Shown here one piece after another: positions 1-10,434 of a stretch of DNA of 64,000 bases. Origin of the DNA: Prorocentrum cordatum (Eukaryota; Sar; Dinophyceae; Prorocentrales; Prorocentraceae); assembly GCA_963575745.1 (NCBI GenBank), contig CAUYUJ010014274.1:97001-161000 (forward strand). The letters run 5' to 3'. The notes beneath the pieces are model-generated. The model did no database searches and was not told where the DNA came from. It saw only the letters and a list, made by a program, of their open reading frames with translations. Positions within the stretch are counted from its first letter, which is position 1; each line of letters opens with the position of its first letter. The position numbers and the translations under genes are program-made.

Positions 1-430
1 CCGCAACGATGTCGTCAATAGAGAAGCCCGATGAGGAATCTGAGGCAGCCGCAGGTGGAGGACATTCGACGCGAGCGTGCAGCTTGCTGACCAGGTCCTT
101 GTGGGCCTGCTCGGTGAACTCCAGTTCCCTCGACAGCGAAGGCGCCTGATCTCGGACATCCCGAACCCAGAGCCCAGCCGACTCTTGCGCAGAAGCCGAC
201 TCGACCCAATCGACCCTCAATTGCCCGCGCGCCTTGGCCTTGGAAAGCTGTTGACCTGCCTCTGGAGAAATGGGGGGCTGACCCGAAGCCACCAACTCCC
301 GCCAACTCGGCCTCCACCCTGGACTGATACCTCTCGGCGCCGTCCACGTCGCCAACCGCGCGCAGCTCGCCATGTCCGACACCACCGACACCACGTCCAT
401 GTCCGACACCACCGACAGGGGTGAAAGAGA
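1..430. other. Unresolved GC-rich sequence
   Basis: No gene is recognisable here. Both strands have short open frames whose composition follows the local GC-rich sequence, and none resembles a known family. The only internal structure I see is the 27-bp tandem duplication near 371-416. Confidence 0.3.
371..416 (+). repeat. 27-bp tandem duplication
   Basis: The 19-mer CATGTCCGACACCACCGAC occurs at 371-389 and again at 398-416. The period of 27 bp is a multiple of three, so a reading frame would stay open, but no gene is supported. Confidence 0.85.
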
Positions 431-438
431 GACCAGGC

Positions 439-631
439 TTATGTCGGGCGTGTTCCCCTACAGGGGGATTTTCGACGAAACATAACAACATTCCCCCCGG
501 GTGGCCCAAAAAGATCAAGAAATTATGAACAAAATAGTCCCCATACTATTGTTCGACCATTTTTGGAACACGTGTTGGGTATTTCTGTTTCGTCGAAAAA
601 ATCCCCTTGCAGGGGGACAGGCCCGATTTAA
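439..631. mobile_element. MITE-1 copy a
   Basis: This is a 193-bp non-autonomous TIR element. It starts TTATGTCGGGCGTG and ends CAGGCCCGATTTAA. Each terminal repeat contains a CCCCTACAGGGG-type palindrome followed by GATTTTCGACGAAA. The flanks GACCAGGC (431-438) and GACACGGC (632-639) look like a decayed 8-bp target-site duplication with 6 of 8 matches. Family membership is clear from seven further copies; this one is among the more diverged. Confidence 0.9.
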
Positions 632-840
632 GACACGGCCAAAAAAGATGCCCACCACCATCAAGCTCGAGACGCACCAGCCCCCCCACCCAACGCCAGG
701 TCCACTGCCCCGGCCCGGCGGCGGCACTGAGCATGCTCAAAAACCCCACGAGGAGCGGCCGATGTGGCGAAACCGAGGTACTGTGCGCGGTTGCCCGCGC
801 TTCTTTCGCTGGAACGGACCCGCCGTCTTCATATTTAGAG

Positions 841-998
841 GGAAAAGAACTATGCACATGCACCGATTCTGGCCAGGCCCATCCTGAGCCCAGGATCGGT
901 GCATACGCCCTCCTACCTTGGCCAGGAAGGCATATGCACCGATCCTGGGTCAAAAATGGGCCTTGCCAGGATCGGTGCATGTGCATAGTTCTCTTCGC
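841..998. mobile_element. Foldback element FB-1, copy a
   Basis: The outer arms, around AACTATGCACATGCACCGAT at 848 and its complement ending near 990, form one inverted repeat. A second inverted repeat, CAGGATCGGTGCATACGCC with its complement, is nested inside. A related but shorter hairpin lies at 4,905-4,975. No coding capacity is present, so this is probably a foldback or MITE-type element. Confidence 0.75.
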
Positions 999-1686
999 CC
1001 GAATATTGCAGCTACAATCTTCGCAACTCCATGTGTCTCCTCGTGCGCCAGCAGGCGACGACACAAGGGACAACCCAACCACTACAGCAGCGTGGAGATT
1101 CTGCCACTGATGAAGCAGATGCTTTTGCTGGCGATAGAGACGAATTGCTAACCATTGGGGGGCAATGGCGCCCGAATCGTTGTGGGTAGAAGTTGACTGG
1201 GGAAAGCCCCCGAAAACCTGTGGCCCGCAGGAACGTGAGCCCTTCTGACGGTAGTCCTTGCAACACTCGGTTGTTCGAGCGCACCAGCTCGGAGGAGGGG
1301 GAAAACGACGACGAACGCGGGGGTTAGGGACGAAAGTTGGGGTCCAAGACTCAGCTACACGGCGGCACCTCCTGGAGCCAACGACCGTGCATCTAGGAGT
1401 CTGGCAGTGAGGCCGCCCGCCACCAGCGGCATGCAGCAAGTTTCGTTCGCTCTGTCGTCCACCGAGAGGGAGGGGGGGGGGGCCATGGCGACGACAGCAA
1501 ACGACTGGACGCTGAGCCAACATTGAGGGGGAACGTCAGGGGGGACCAGCTCAGCGGGGGAAAGAGCAACCTGGAGGCGGCGATCGGCGATGGATCGGCG
1601 AGGTGCCCGCGACAGCGATTCCGCGCGCTCCCGGGCGGGGTGGGCTCCTGGTGGGAGCCCCACCCCGTTCTGTCCCGCCCCTTGAC
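999..1686. other. Unresolved sequence
   Basis: A long minus-strand frame is open across most of this stretch (part of 546-1,523) and includes several Cys and Trp residues, for example 'CEDCSCN'. It runs straight through foldback FB-1 and matches no family I recognise. I treat it as non-coding unless transcripts show otherwise. Confidence 0.25.
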
Positions 1687-1851
1687 TCGGGGGTCGCTTG
1701 AAGTGCCCCTGGCCCAAGGTGCCCCCGGGATTTCCAAGGAAGGCCCACGGCCTCCAGAGCGCCCCGCACGAGGTCTGGAACCCCACAGGAGCTCCAGCAT
1801 TGAGCGAAAGCTGGGAGCACCTTGGACCAGGGGCACCTTTACAGCCCCCGA
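1687..1851. mobile_element. MITE-5 copy a
   Basis: The terminal inverted repeats are built around GTGCCCCTGGCCCAAGGTGC on the left and GCACCTTGGACCAGGGGCAC on the right, each continued outward by a CGGGGG-type end. Two more copies occur at 12,391-12,560 and 25,649-25,812. No target-site duplication is clear for this copy. It lies directly beside a MITE-3 copy. Confidence 0.8.
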
Positions 1852-1859
1852 CCAAATGA

Positions 1860-2052
1860 AGGACAACGATAGGGGGCGCTGGCACAGGGGGGGGACCGTA
1901 GACCTGGAATCTGTGATCGAAATTGGCCCCCGATGGCGAATCCGCGGTCTCCTGGGCGGGGTTGAGGCTATCGGGCCCCTTATCGGCGATGGATGGGCGA
2001 TGCGGGGTCGATGCACCCGCCCCTGTGCCTATCCCCCCCCATCGTCACCCCT
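1860..2052. mobile_element. MITE-3 copy a
   Basis: This imperfect palindrome begins GACAACGATAGGGGG and ends CCCCCATCGTCACCCC. Inside, GGGTCGATGCACCCGCCCCT mirrors the left arm. It is homologous over its length to 56,795-57,001. A possible 5-bp direct repeat TGAAG flanks it, but the other copy does not share a clear duplication. Confidence 0.75.
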
Positions 2053-2059
2053 GAAGAAC

Positions 2060-2960
2060 TTGACCCGCAGAAAGCCCATCGGCGCATCTGCAAACGCCGC
2101 CTCTGCACGCTCTCCCGCCCGGCTCTGCCCGCCCAGCGGGCCCTCCGACCTCCGAGGCCCCGCGCTACAGAGGCCGCACGGCGACGGCGGCAACGGCGCT
2201 CGGCGGCGATGGGACTGCCGGCGCTGGCGGCCGGCGACGCTGGGCGGCGGCGGAGGTCGGCGGTGGGCGGCGGCAATGGCGCTGCACGCGGCGGCGGCGG
2301 TGGGTGGTCGGCGGCGGCGGTCGGCGACGGTGGGCGGGCGGCGGTCGGCGGTGGGCGGCGGCGAAGGGCGGCAACGGCGATGGGCGGCGGCGACGTCGAG
2401 CGGCCTGCGGCCCGAGGTCGGCGCGGCGGCCCTCCAGGATCGTCGCGGAGGCACCAGCCTCTCCCCGCAGCGGTGTCGAGGGCAACGACGGCGACGACGA
2501 CCGCGGTGGGTCCCGCGGCGACGGCGGCGGCGGCGCGGTCGTGGCCGACGAAGACGACGGCGAGAGCGACCGCAGGGCCACGGCGGCGGCGACGGCGAGA
2601 ACATCGACTGTTGACGACTGTTGTTGTTGACGACGACGACGGCGACGGCGACACTGTCGTCAGCGGCCCCAGGTCACGACATAGCGTGGCCCACAGAGAA
2701 GGCCGGCAAGGACACTTGCAACGCCGTCCTGGAGCCCTCGTCGAGCTCCAGCAGATGGCAATGCTCCCCAATCTCCAGAGACCACCACGGTGAGGACAAG
2801 TAGGACGACAACGATCACGACTACGGCCAACACCCCGACAGCGACTGCGACGACGACCACAACGAGCGCATCAGCAAATTCGACGACGACATCCACTACG
2901 ACCGCGACCCCAACGACGAGATTGATGACAGCGGACAGGAGTGTGGAGGATATGAGGGGC
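2060..2960. repeat. GCC-rich then GAC-rich low-complexity DNA
   Basis: Degenerate GGC/GCG repeats (about 2,160-2,600) grade into GAC/ACG repeats (about 2,600-2,660 and 2,800-2,940). Open frames on both strands read as Arg-, Ala- or Pro-rich tracts in every phase, as expected from simple repeats rather than genes. Confidence 0.85.
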
Positions 2961-3560
2961 AAGGTCGATGGCACTTTTAAGCGGGCGTAAATGCGCCAAT
3001 ATTGCGGATCAATGCGTGTCAAGGATACGCTCGCCATTAGATGCTGCAAGAATGACCCAAAGATGGCCCAGGCTGGTCCAAGCTAGCCAAATGGACACCA
3101 AGTCAGTCCAAAATGGCCGAAGAACCTTTCATCGGAGACTCTGACAATCACAACATTCATAAAACAAAAACGCTAGCCCAACGGGCCAAAGACGTGCAAC
3201 AATCTTTCTAGTTCGCACGCGCGTGGCGGCCCCTGGGGGTCCCTGGACGAGGCCACATAAGGCTTCTCTCCTGGCCACGGCCCTCGGGACCCCCAGTGGC
3301 CCAGGCGCGTAGCAATCGGGATCCAAGCTAGCCAAGCAGCGCCCCCAGGAGCCTGGATCATTGGGTGTCATGCCCAGATGGCCCCACGAAAGCCTCAAGA
3401 TGCCGAAGCATAGCTCCAAGGTAGTCCGAGACAGGCCCAGGAGGGCCCCGAGATGTAGCCTATCCGCCGACCCTTTGTGGGTCTCTAGGCGTGTGAGTTG
3501 GTTCCCCCCCTACCACTCCCCCCCAGGGGCACCCAAACTGGAAATTTGAGCCCCCTCTTA
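2961..3560. other. Unresolved sequence with CCAAG-type motifs
   Basis: This stretch holds a few degenerate 'CCAAGATGGCCC'-like motifs (around 3,060-3,120 and 3,370-3,420), related to the tandem degenerate repeat at 5.4-6.9 kb. No gene is recognised. Confidence 0.3.
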
Positions 3561-3569
3561 AATTCCAGG

Positions 3570-3760
3570 GCACATTTGCATGGTCACACCCTGCAAATGG
3601 CCGCTCGAACGGGCGAACCCCGAGTGGGCCCGGCCCCCACGGTTCGGGGGCCGTTTGCATGGGCGCCCCATGCAAATAGCCGCCAAGATGGGCCAACCCC
3701 CCGGGGCTGGACTCACCAGGGTTCACGCCCGTTTGCGTGGGCGCCCCGCGCAAACCGTCG
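3570..3760. repeat. Three ~79-bp tandem units with a palindromic core
   Basis: A core similar to TTTGCATGGGCGCCCCATGC occurs near 3,574, 3,654 and 3,732, at spacings of 80 and 78 bp. Each core is followed by a diverged 'GCCGC-AA-ACGGGC' stretch. The middle core is a near-perfect palindrome, and the third has changed on both arms, keeping its symmetry (GCGTGGGCGCCCCGCGC). Confidence 0.8.
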
Positions 3761-3849
3761 CAAGAACGGGCAACCCCCCAGGGAGGGCCGGGTTCGCCTG
3801 GAGGGGGCCAGGCTCGTTCAATGCCTCTTGGAGGTTTGAAGAAGGCGCG

Positions 3850-4904
3850 CTGAAGTCTGCAAGAGAAGCGGATTGAAGATTGCCCAAGGGGGGCTCACAG
3901 AAAAACCCAAGGAAACGACACTGCCGCGACAGAGATATTATGCGGTCTTCATCCAGCGTGACCAGAAAATGGCGGAATAGGCGGAATGGGCGGCATAACA
4001 TTGACTCCGCGCGGACACGCGCCCCGTTCCATTATTATACAAGATTGGGCGGTGTGATTTCCAATCCGCTGTTGAGATGACAGAAATGATAATGAAAGGG
4101 GGTCAAATTACTCCGCGGGATCGGGGAAGGCGCATGTCCATGCTCGGAATATTCAGAAGGATAGGAGATACCATCATCTCATAAAACCGCATAATGTGTT
4201 GTCACGGCCGTGTATTCAACAGGTACTCACCCTGGCAGGGGAATGTTCAAGTGGGCGACATGTAGGCGCGGCGCGCGCGCGGTGAACCCCGGGCGTCGAC
4301 CGCTGCAGTGTGCGGGCACCGCGCAGGCATCGCCCAAACAGCGCCTGGGGTGCGGGACCCGCGCGGCGCAGCGCACGTCCGTCGCGAAGCCGGCGAAACT
4401 CGCTTGAGGCTCCACGACCGTGGTTTGATCGAGGCTCGAGGTTCGATCGATGAAACGAGGGTCGAGGTGCCTGCTCTGCGCCCAGGCCGATCTTGGGCCG
4501 CAACGAAGAGCTGCACAGCCCTGCCCGCGCTCGCCACGCTACTTTTTTTTGGTCGCGGGCAGACGGGTAAAGCTGTCGCCGAGAGGAGGGTTCGGGGCAC
4601 GGGCCAGCCTAATTAACTACCGGCCAGCACTCAGAAGCGGCTGCCGGCTCGCCACGCTACGCGCAGCCTGGGCGCCGCGCAGGGCGCGGCCCATGCGCGT
4701 CGCTGAGCGCCGCCTAGCGCTGCTCGGTGGACGCGTGCGGCCGCGCGCGGAAGCTGGGCGCCCTCGCGCGCGCGGCGGGCCCCCGCCCAGCGGCAAGCCG
4801 CTGGGGCGTGGGGCCTACGCCGCGGGCGACACCCTTCGCGGGCCACGCCTGTATTCTGCCCAGTTGGATAGAAAAACGCCAACGATGCAGATACAGCGAT
4901 CCAC
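3850..4904. other. Unresolved; AT-richer then very GC-rich
   Basis: About 3,870-4,200 is less GC-rich than its surroundings, and 4,250-4,860 is very GC-rich with many CGCG steps. A 14-bp direct repeat GCTCGCCACGCTAC occurs near 4,531 and 4,649. Open frames are low-complexity, and no gene is recognised. Confidence 0.3.
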
Positions 4905-4975
4905 GACAAGCCGATCCCGAGCCCAGGATCGGTGCATACGCCTTCCTGGCGAAGCCTGGAGGCGTATGCCGCAGT
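4905..4975. mobile_element. Foldback element FB-1, copy b (short)
   Basis: GAGCCCAGGATCGGTGCATA with the following CGCCTTCCTGGCGAAG matches the inner hairpin of FB-1 copy a, and the complement GGCGTATGC closes it. The outer arms seen in copy a are absent or degraded here. Confidence 0.65.
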
Positions 4976-5019
4976 AAAAGAACGATAGCAGCACGCAGCA
5001 GCCGATGGCAGCCAGTGGG

Positions 5020-5350
5020 ACTCGATATGGGCCACCAGGAGCCGCAAGCGGCCGAAAGGCCGAGACTGGGGACGATGGCGGGCAATACAAGCGATAACAG
5101 ACGATGACAGACGATAGCAGACGATGGAAGACGATGGCGGCCCATGGCAGACGATGGCAGCCGATAGTTGGCAGACGAAGGAAGACGATAGCGGACGGTG
5201 GCAGCCGACGGCAGATGATGGCATGATTGACGAGAGATGGAGGTGGCAGTCGACGGCACCTGACAGCAGACGGCGCAAACAAAGACAGACGATGGCAAAC
5301 GACAACAGACGACAGCAAAACATAGCAGACAGTATCAGATCGTAGCAGAC
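5020..5350 (+). repeat. GCAGACGATGGC minisatellite
   Basis: Degenerate 10-12 bp units of the type GCAGACGATGGCAG or GCAGACGATAGC are tandemly repeated. The minus-strand frame that reads 'SSSIVCYRLPSSA' is a by-product of this periodicity. Confidence 0.85.
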
Positions 5351-5479
5351 GACAATGGACGAATGCGACTCTGGGGAAACCTGGGTGAAAACGACTCCCA
5401 AAGCTGCCCGGCACGATCGTGTCCTTTCCGCCCGTGTTTCAAAAGCTTGGAGGTTCAGCGAGCCCTCTAGGAGTGTCAC

Positions 5480-6905
5480 AAGAGAGCCCAAGAGACCTCG
5501 AAACCTACCTCGGATACCACAGACGCCCCAGATCGCGCCGGCGCGGCCCAGGAAGCCCCCAACCCGTCCCAGACCATGCCAAGACAGCCCGAACGTAACG
5601 AAGAGGTTTCAACAACGACCCAATGAAGCCCCCAGAGTCTGGTCAATGTTTTCCTCTGCATCCCTTCCTAGCCCTCTGGGAACCCCCGCGAAGCCCTTGA
5701 TGAAGCCCCGAGAAGCCTCCAAAAAGGTTCCAAGAAGCCGAAAGTAGGCACAAGAAAGCCCTGGGCCCCGCCTTCTCGACACGGAGCGTTGCATGCATCG
5801 CCCCCTCTCCGCCACAGCCGCGGCACAGCACGCGAGAGGCAACTTGCTCGCATTCCAGACAGTAGAGGGCCAGAGTAAATCAGGGGTCGGCGGATGTGGC
5901 GCAAGCCTGTTGAATCCACGTCCGGAAGTGACGCTGAGCGGCAGCGTTTTCTGTGGAGGCGAAAAACCAACGTACCCAATGTATCCAATTGTTGCGAAAT
6001 TCTTACATATTATATTGTGTTATATTATTATGTCTCCGCCCCTACCCCCCCCCCAGGGGTCACGCCACATCCGTCGACCCAAAAGTGGTGGACCCCTTCT
6101 GGGCCTGAAAACCTACAGTAACCTAAGGAAAACCTACGATTCGGGACTTTGGGCCCTCTTAGGGACCCAAGAGAGCCTCGGCCAAGGATGGCCCCAAGAG
6201 AATCCAAAAAGCCCCGAGGACGGCCCAAGAGGGCCCCTAAGAGCGCCCACAACTGCGCTTCCAGAGGCTAACATCATTAATTTTCCCATGGTTGCTTGAC
6301 GATTTTAGCGTTCTCGCCTTTCTCGTTGCCAACGGCCCATGACGGCCCAAGAGGCCTCCGATATCGCTCCAAGACGGCCCAATCTGACCCCAAGACGGCC
6401 CAAGAGGGCCCCAAGACTGCCCAAATAGGCCCCCAAGACGGCCCAAAAGGTCCCAAAGACGTCCCAAGAGGACCCCAAGAGAGCCCCAAGGCGACCGCGA
6501 GAGGCCCCAAACACGGCCTCCGAAGGGGCGAAACGGCGCATAAGCGCTCCAAGGCGGCCCAAGACGCCCCCAAGAGGCCCAAGAGGCCCCCCAGAGGCCC
6601 CCAAGGGGCCCCAAGACGCCCCCAAGAGGCCTCCAAAAAATCCCCAAGACGCCTTCAGGAGGGAAGAATCAAGGGGGAACCTCGGGTCCAGGAACCAAAA
6701 CCTATGTAAAATCTATGGCTTCGGCTTCTTGGGCCTCTTGGGGGGCCACGAGGGCGTCAGGACGGCTCAAGATGGCAACACGACGGCCCAAAACGCCCCA
6801 GGACGGCCCAAGAGGGCCCACAGAGGGCCATCAAAGACCCCAAGACGCCACAAGAGGGCCCCCAGAGGATACCCAAGAGCACCTCCAGAAGCCAAACGCC
6901 ATTGA
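5480..6905 (+). repeat. Degenerate CCAAGANGGCCC repeat tract
   Basis: Short units resembling CCCAAGACGGCCCAAGAGGG are repeated with much variation, most densely at 6,330-6,660. The same repeat class fills large parts of the bigger elements at 7-10, 43-44, 47-48 and 54-55 kb, and also 8,430-8,900, 19.6-20.2 and 46.1-46.6 kb. All six frames over it are open for long distances, giving false proteins rich in Pro/Gln/Lys or Leu/Gly/Trp. Confidence 0.85.
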
Positions 6906-8426
6906 TATTCTAGACGCTTCGCGTATCCCCACCAGCCCGTCCAGAAATGAGTCCCAGGGGAGTGGAGGTTATGAGGGAAGCGGGGGAGCATGCAGAAGAA
7001 CAAAGGGCGGGGTGAGCCGCCATATACCCCAAGAGGGGGAGGATGTAGGAGGAGCCGTCGTCGTCGGAGTAGGAGGAGGAAGAGGAGGAGCAGGAGGAGG
7101 AGCAGGAGGAGGAGCAGGAGGAGGAGGAGGAGGAAGATAAGGAGGAGGAGATGGAGAACTGCGAGGACGAGGAGGACGAGAAGGAGGAAAAGGAGAAGGA
7201 GAAGGAGGAAAAGGAGGAGGAGGAGGAGGAGGAGGAGGAGGGGGAGGGGGAGGAGGGAGGAGGAAGAAAAGGAGGAGGAGGAGGAGGACAATGGCGAGCT
7301 TGGGGGCCTCTTGGGCCGTCTTTGGGGCCTCTTGGCGGTCCCGGGGGCCTCTTGCGTATCTCGGGGAGCCTCTTGTGGCCTCTTGGGGGTCTCTTGGGGG
7401 CCTCTTGGAGGCCTCTTGGGGGCCTCTTGGGGCCTCTTGGGGCCCTCTTGGGGCGCTCTTGGGGCGCTCTTGGGAGCCTTCGAGGCGCTCTTGGGGCCAT
7501 CTTGGAGGAGATCTATCAAAGAAGGGGGGGTCCCCAATTAGCGCTGCCCCTCTAGAGTGCCTCGAATCGCTTCTTGGGCCCTTCTTGATGCCAAAATCCT
7601 TCCAAAACCTAGGTAAAATCAATGTTTTGTGTTTTCTCGCCTTTTCGCTCTTGGAGCCGTCTTGGGCCGTCTTGGGAGCCTCTTGCGGCCTCTTGGGGGT
7701 CTCTTGGGAGCCTTTTGGAGGCCTCTTGGGCGCCTCTTGGGGCCTCTTGGGGCCCTCTTGGGACGCTCTTGGGGCGCTCTTGGGAGCCTTCGAGGCGCTC
7801 TTGGGGCCATCTTGGAGGAGATCTATCAAAGAAGGGGGGGTCCCCAATTAGCGCTGCCCCTCTAGAGTGCCTCGAGTCGCCTTTTGGGCTCCCCCAGAGG
7901 CCAAAATCCTTACAAAACCTATGGAAAATCAATGTTTTTTGCTTTCTCGCATTTTCGCTCTTGGAGCCGTCTTGGGCCATATTGGATTCTCTTGGGGCCT
8001 CTTGGGGGTCTCTTGGCAGCCTCTTGGAGGCATCTTGGGCGCCTCTTGGGGCGCTCTTGGGGCGCTCTTGGGGCGCTCTTGGGAGCCTTCGGGGCGCTCT
8101 TTGGGCTATGTTGGGAATATATATCAAAGAAGGGGGGAGCCTTAATTAGCCTCGCCCCTCTAGAGTGCCTCGGATCGCCTCTTGGGCTCCCCCAAGAGGC
8201 CAAAATCCTTCCAAAACCTAGGTAAAATCAATGTTTTGTGTTTTCTCGCCTTTTCGCTCTTGGAGCTGTCTTGGGCCATCTTGGACGTCCCAACGCGTCG
8301 CGGAACGCCTCGTCCAGGTCAGTGGGGAGGGGTAAGGGGAGGGGTAAACCCCTCCCCGAAGGGGAAGAAGGGGGTTGGCAGAGGAAACTCTCTAGACCAC
8401 CTACGCCCTAAAGGGCTGGTGGGATT
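6906..8426 (-). mobile_element. Large element LTE-1 (left palindrome arm)
   Basis: Read on the minus strand, the element begins CCCACCAGCCCTTTAGGGCG and GTAGGTGGTCTAGAGAG. It continues with a CCTTCGGGGAGGGGTTTACC hairpin, then three ~310-bp units carrying TTTGATAGATCTCC and degenerate CCAAGAGCGCCCC repeats, and a trinucleotide tract. It ends GGGCTGGTGGGGATACGCGA and AGCGTCTAGAAT. The sub-terminal CCCACCAGCCC and GGGCTGGTGGG are complementary. No protein-coding domain was found, so it is non-autonomous or degenerate. Confidence 0.75.
7060..7290 (+). repeat. GGA trinucleotide tract
   Basis: An interrupted (GGA)n/(AGG)n tract inside LTE-1. It mirrors the TCC tract at 10,072-10,300 in the other palindrome arm. 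Confidence 0.9.
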
Positions 8427-8901
8427 CCAATGGTTGCTTGAAGATTTCAGCGTCCCCGCCTATTTCGATTCTCAGAAGTCCAGGACGGCCGAACCAACCT
8501 CCGAATCGGCCCCCCGACGTCCCAACAAGCCCTCAAGAGGGCCCAAAACGGCCCAAGAGGGCCCCCAGGCAGCCCAAAGAGGCCGCCGAGATGCCCCAAG
8601 AGGCCCCCCAAACGGCCCAAGAGTACCCAAAAACAGTTCCCGAAGGGACCAGACAGCGCAAGAGCGCCCCCAAGAAACCCACACGGGGCTCCGAGAGGCA
8701 CCCAAGAGGCCTTCCAGAGGCCTCCCAAACGCCCCCGCGAGGGCCCAAGAGGCCCCAGAGAAGCCTCCCAGGGGCCCCCAAAAAGTTCCCAGAGGCCCGA
8801 CAACGACTGGACAGTACGTGCTCCGGACGTGCACCCCGCGAAGCGAGAGGAATCACTGATTGTCCCCATGTTTTTGCCAGGTGCTGGCCTTCGCGCTCTT
8901 C
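8427..8901. other. Palindrome spacer
   Basis: These 475 bp separate the two arms and consist mainly of degenerate CCAAGAGGGCCC-type repeat. No open frame stands out from the repeat background. Confidence 0.7.
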
Positions 8902-10434
8902 AATCCCACCAGCCCTTTAGGGCGTAGGTGGTCTAGAGAGTTTCCTCTGCCAACCCCCCTTCTTTCCCTTCGGGGAGGGGTTTACCCCTCCCCTTACCCC
9001 TCCCCACTGACCTGGACGGGGCGTTCCGCGACGCGTTGGGACGCCCAAGATGGCCCAAGACTGCTCCAAGAGCGAAAAGGCGAGAAAACACAAAACATTG
9101 ATTTTCCTTAGGTTTTGGAAGGATTTTGGCCTCTTGGGGGGGCCCAAGAGGCGATCCGAGGCACTCTAGAGGGGCGAGGCTAATTAAGGCTCCCCCCTTC
9201 TTTGATAGATCTCCTCCAAGATGGCCCCAAGTGCGCCCCGAAGGCTCCCAAGAGCGCCCCAAGAGCGCCCCAAGAGCGCCCCAAGAGACCCCAAGAGGCC
9301 CCCAAGAAGCCTCTAAGAGGCTGCCAAGAGACCCCCAAGAGGCCCCAAGAGAGTCCAAGATGGCCCAAGACGGCTCCAAGAGCGAAAAGGCGAGAAAGCA
9401 AAAAACATTGATTTTACCTAGGTTTTGGAAGGATTTTGGCCTCTTGGGGGGCCCAAGAGGCGACTCGAGGCACTCTAGAGGGGCAGCGCTAATATACGAC
9501 CCTCCCTTCTTTGATCGATCTCCTCCAAGATGGCCCCAAGAGCGCCCCGAAGGCTCCCAAGAGCGCCCCAAGAGCGCCCCAAGAGCGCCCCAAGAGGGCC
9601 CCAAGAGGCCCCAAGAGGCCCCCAAGATGCCCCCAAGAGGCTCCCAAGAGACCCCCAAGAGGCCCCAAGATGCTCCCAAGATGGCCCAAGACGGCTCCAA
9701 GAGCGAAAAGGCGAGAAAGCAAAAAACATTGATTTTCCTTAGGTTTTGGACGGATTTTGGCCTCTAGGAAGGCCCAAGAGGCGATTCGAGGCACTCTAGA
9801 GGGGCAACGCTAATAAGCAACCCCCCCTTCTTGATAGATCTCCTCCAAGATGGCCCCAAGAGCGCCCCGAAGGCTCCCAAGAGCGCCCCAAGAGCGCCCC
9901 AAGAGGGCCCCAAGAGGCCCCAAGAGGCCCCCAAGAGGCCTCCAAGAGGCCTCCAAGAGACTCCCAAAAGGACACAAGAAGCTCCCCGAGATACGCAAGA
10001 GGCCCCCGGGACCGCCAAGAGGCCCCAAAGACGGCCCAAGAGGCCCCCAAGCTCGCCATTGTCCTCCTCCTCCTCCTCTTTTTCTCCCTCCTCCCTCCTC
10101 CCCCTCCCCCTCCTCCTCCTCCTCCTTCTCCTCCTCCTCCTCCTCCTTCTCGTCCTCCTCGTCCTCGCCCTCCTCCATCTCCTCCTCCTCATCTTCCTCC
10201 TCCTCCTCCTCCTCTTCCTCCTCCCCCTCCTCCTCCTGCTCCTCCTCCTGCTCCTCGTCTTCCTCCTCCTACTCCGACGACGACGACTCCTCCTACATCC
10301 TCCCCCTCTTGGAACGTATGGCGGCTTAACCCGCTCTTTGTTCTTCTGCATGCTCCCCCGCTTCCCTCATCACCTCCACTCCTCTGGGGCTCATTTCTGG
10401 ACGGGCTGGTGGGGATACGCGAAGCGTCTAGAAT
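8902..10434 (+). mobile_element. Large element LTE-2 (right palindrome arm)
   Basis: This copy has the same order of parts as LTE-1 but on the plus strand: CCCACCAGCCC start, GTAGGTGGTCTAGAGAG, a CCTTCGGGGAGGGG hairpin, three ~310-bp units, a TCC tract, and the GGGCTGGTGGGGATACGCGA end. Shared internal order suggests duplication of one element in opposite orientation, or a foldback event, rather than independent insertion of unrelated copies. Confidence 0.75.
10072..10300 (+). repeat. TCC trinucleotide tract
   Basis: An interrupted (TCC)n tract inside LTE-2, the complement of the GGA tract in LTE-1. Confidence 0.9.

Larger units (their letters stand above)
6906..10434. other. 3.5-kb imperfect palindrome
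   Basis: The left end ATTCTAGACGCTTCGCGTAT at 6,906 and the right end with its exact complement finishing at 10,434 define the arms. Internal landmarks mirror each other: the motif around CTCTAGAGTGCCTCG occurs at about 7,550, 7,861 and 8,159 on the plus strand and as its complement at about 9,157, 9,466 and 9,787. The innermost mirrored words are GGGCTGGTGGGATT (8,413-8,426) and its complement (8,902-8,915). The symmetry centre is near 8,670. The arms differ by small indels in their repeats, so this is a real diverged structure rather than an obvious assembly duplicate. Confidence 0.9.

Noticed and set aside
546-1523. 325-codon minus-strand frame considered as a gene
   Set aside because: It spans foldback FB-1 and the end of MITE-1a and matches no known family.
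4222-4241. GGTACTCACCCTGGCAGGGG resembles the 5' end of U1 snRNA
   Set aside because: Only the first ~20 bases are similar. The following sequence does not fold into U1 stem-loops or show the expected loop and Sm-site motifs.
4436-4450. GAGGTTCGATCGATG considered as a tRNA B-box
   Set aside because: No acceptor stem, A-box or cloverleaf could be placed around it.
7291-9794. Many overlapping frames reading 'LGASWGPLGALLGRSWG' or 'PRGPQEAPKRPPRG'
   Set aside because: They follow the CCAAGAGCGCCCC repeat, are open on both strands and in several phases, and end where the repeat ends.
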